Position numbers and translations under genes: made by a program
Assembly (NCBI RefSeq): GCF_000520715.1
Contig: NZ_ASSD01000529.1
Coordinates: 1 to 33,635, forward strand
Length of the DNA: 33,635 nt
Origin: Paenibacillus zanthoxyli JH29
GTDB lineage: Bacteria > Bacillota > Bacilli > Paenibacillales > Paenibacillaceae
Direction: 5' to 3'
The notes under the pieces: generated by a model
Told to the model about the DNA's origin: nothing
Database searches by the model: none
What the model saw: the letters and a program-made list of their open reading frames with translations, nothing else
Shown here: positions 32,840 through 33,635 of the stretch, piece by piece
Layout of the letters: each line of letters opens with the position of its first letter
Position numbering within the stretch: the first letter of the stretch is position 1

Positions 32840-33635
32840 TTAGGCCCATCCAAGGAGCCGTCCGCCTTGATAGATAACCAGACTTACCAAATAGGCCAGG
32901 ACAACGGCATAGGCTATGGAGAAGAAGGTCCATCTCCAGGAAGCCGTTTCTTTCTTAATTACGCCCACCGTTGCAAGACAAGGTGTATACAGTAGAATGA
33001 AGACCATAAAGCTTACCGAGCTGAGAGGCGTGAACGCCTGGGAAATCTGCGCTTCCAGTCCGGCGGCCTCCGGTGCGTGATAGATAATGTTCATCGTTGA
33101 GACGACAACTTCTTTAGCAAGGAAGCCTGGAACCAGCGTCGAACCCGCCTGCCAGAAACCAAAGCCGAGCGGCTGAAGCAGGGGTGCGACGAGACCGCCG
33201 AATTTGGCGAGGAAGCTGTTGTCCATATCCACATTTAACCCGGCAGGTCCGGCATAAGACATGATCCAGATAATAGCCGAACCGGCTAAAATAATCGTCC
33301 CCGCCTTGCGCAGGAAGCTTTTTCCTTTTTCCCAGGTGCTGCGCGACAGCGATTTAAGCTGCGGCATCCGGTAGGGAGGAAGCTCGATTACGAATACCGA
33401 GGACTCGTTCTTGAACAAATACTTGGAGAAGAGCTTGCACAGCAGCAGCGCGAACACCACTCCCAAAGCATACATCGTCATAATGACAGCAGCCTGATTT
33501 TCCGGGAAAAAGACGGCGGCAAACAGCAGATAGACCGGAAGTCTGGCGGAACAGGACATAAGAGGAAGCAGCAGAGTAGTCAGCATCCGCTCTTTGGGCT
33601 GTTCAATGCTTCGCGCGGCCATAACGGCAGGGGCG
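32840..33635 (-). CDS. feoB: ferrous iron transport protein B, C-terminal fragment
   Basis: The frame is open at the right edge of the window (APAVMAARSIEQ, as in FeoB proteins), so only the last about 265 residues are present. They form the second half of the membrane domain with Gate-motif-like segments PLMSCSARLPVYLLF and LYTPCLATVGVIKKE, the two conserved Cys-containing repeats of FeoB. The G domain and first half lie outside. The Cys in SCSARLP and in TPCLATV line the proposed iron path. The FeoB-associated small gene follows on the same strand. Fur control would be expected upstream, out of view. Confidence 0.95.
   Translation of the reverse strand, partial: APAVMAARSIEQPKERMLTTLLLPLMSCSARLPVYLLFAAVFFPENQAAVIMTMYALGVVFALLLCKLFSKYLFKNESSVFVIELPPYRMPQLKSLSRSTWEKGKSFLRKAGTIILAGSAIIWIMSYAGPAGLNVDMDNSFLAKFGGLVAPLLQPLGFGFWQAGSTLVPGFLAKEVVVSTMNIIYHAPEAAGLEAQISQAFTPLSSVSFMVFILLYTPCLATVGVIKKETASWRWTFFSIAYAVVLAYLVSLVIYQGGRLLGWA

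Overview
The window reads as chromosomal core DNA of a Gram-positive, spore-forming member of the Bacillales, most likely Paenibacillus. The reasons are strong AGGAGG-type ribosome binding sites, sigma-A promoters, a Leu-type T-box, an L20 leader before infC-rpmI-rplT, a PerR box, Spo0A-like boxes before a cytosolic PAS histidine kinase, ytqA-mnmM order as in Bacillus, and a GC content near 50-53% judged by eye. I saw no mobile element, CRISPR array, rRNA or tRNA gene. The species call is inference.

Layout. 1-3432 (+): tail of a RecQ helicase, a B12-binding radical SAM protein, a nucleotidyltransferase-like protein and a small hypothetical protein. 3656-7263 (-): a compact run read leftwards: ytqA-type radical SAM, mnmM tRNA methyltransferase, manA and an alpha/beta hydrolase. 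7591-8681 (+): a 60-residue orphan protein with its own promoter and terminator, then trmB. 8905-9432 (-): a PAP2 phosphatase. 9841-11079 (+): a membrane GT2 glycosyltransferase with a long leader. 11119-12503 (+): L20 leader, infC (start codon probably AUC), rpmI and rplT. 12594-13136 (-): an acyl-CoA thioesterase. 13411-18309 (+): a four-gene BMP-family nucleoside ABC importer. 18524-18853 (+): a small protein with an Sm-like core and a Gly/Tyr tail. 18862-19320 (-): a GNAT acetyltransferase.

19427-24957 (+) is the branched-chain amino acid operon: promoter, T-box, ilvB, ilvH, ilvC and leuA, with hairpins on both sides of ilvC and a terminator after leuA. leuB (28287-29366) lies downstream behind its own promoter. 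Between leuA and leuB sits a self-contained envelope-stress-like module: ECF sigma factor, zinc anti-sigma factor, TM2-like membrane protein and a DUF4097 repeat protein. After leuB come a 2-Cys peroxiredoxin behind a perfect PerR box, a small zinc-ribbon-like protein, and a PAS/HisKA kinase preceded by Spo0A-box-like sites. The right edge (-) holds a FeoB-associated Cys-rich membrane protein and the C-terminal part of FeoB.

No clearly new defence or mobile system is visible. The least explained items are the sigma/anti-sigma/DUF4097 module inside the leu genes, the Sm-like Gly/Tyr-rich protein, the ilvC leader with two competing pairings, and the orphan 60-residue gene.
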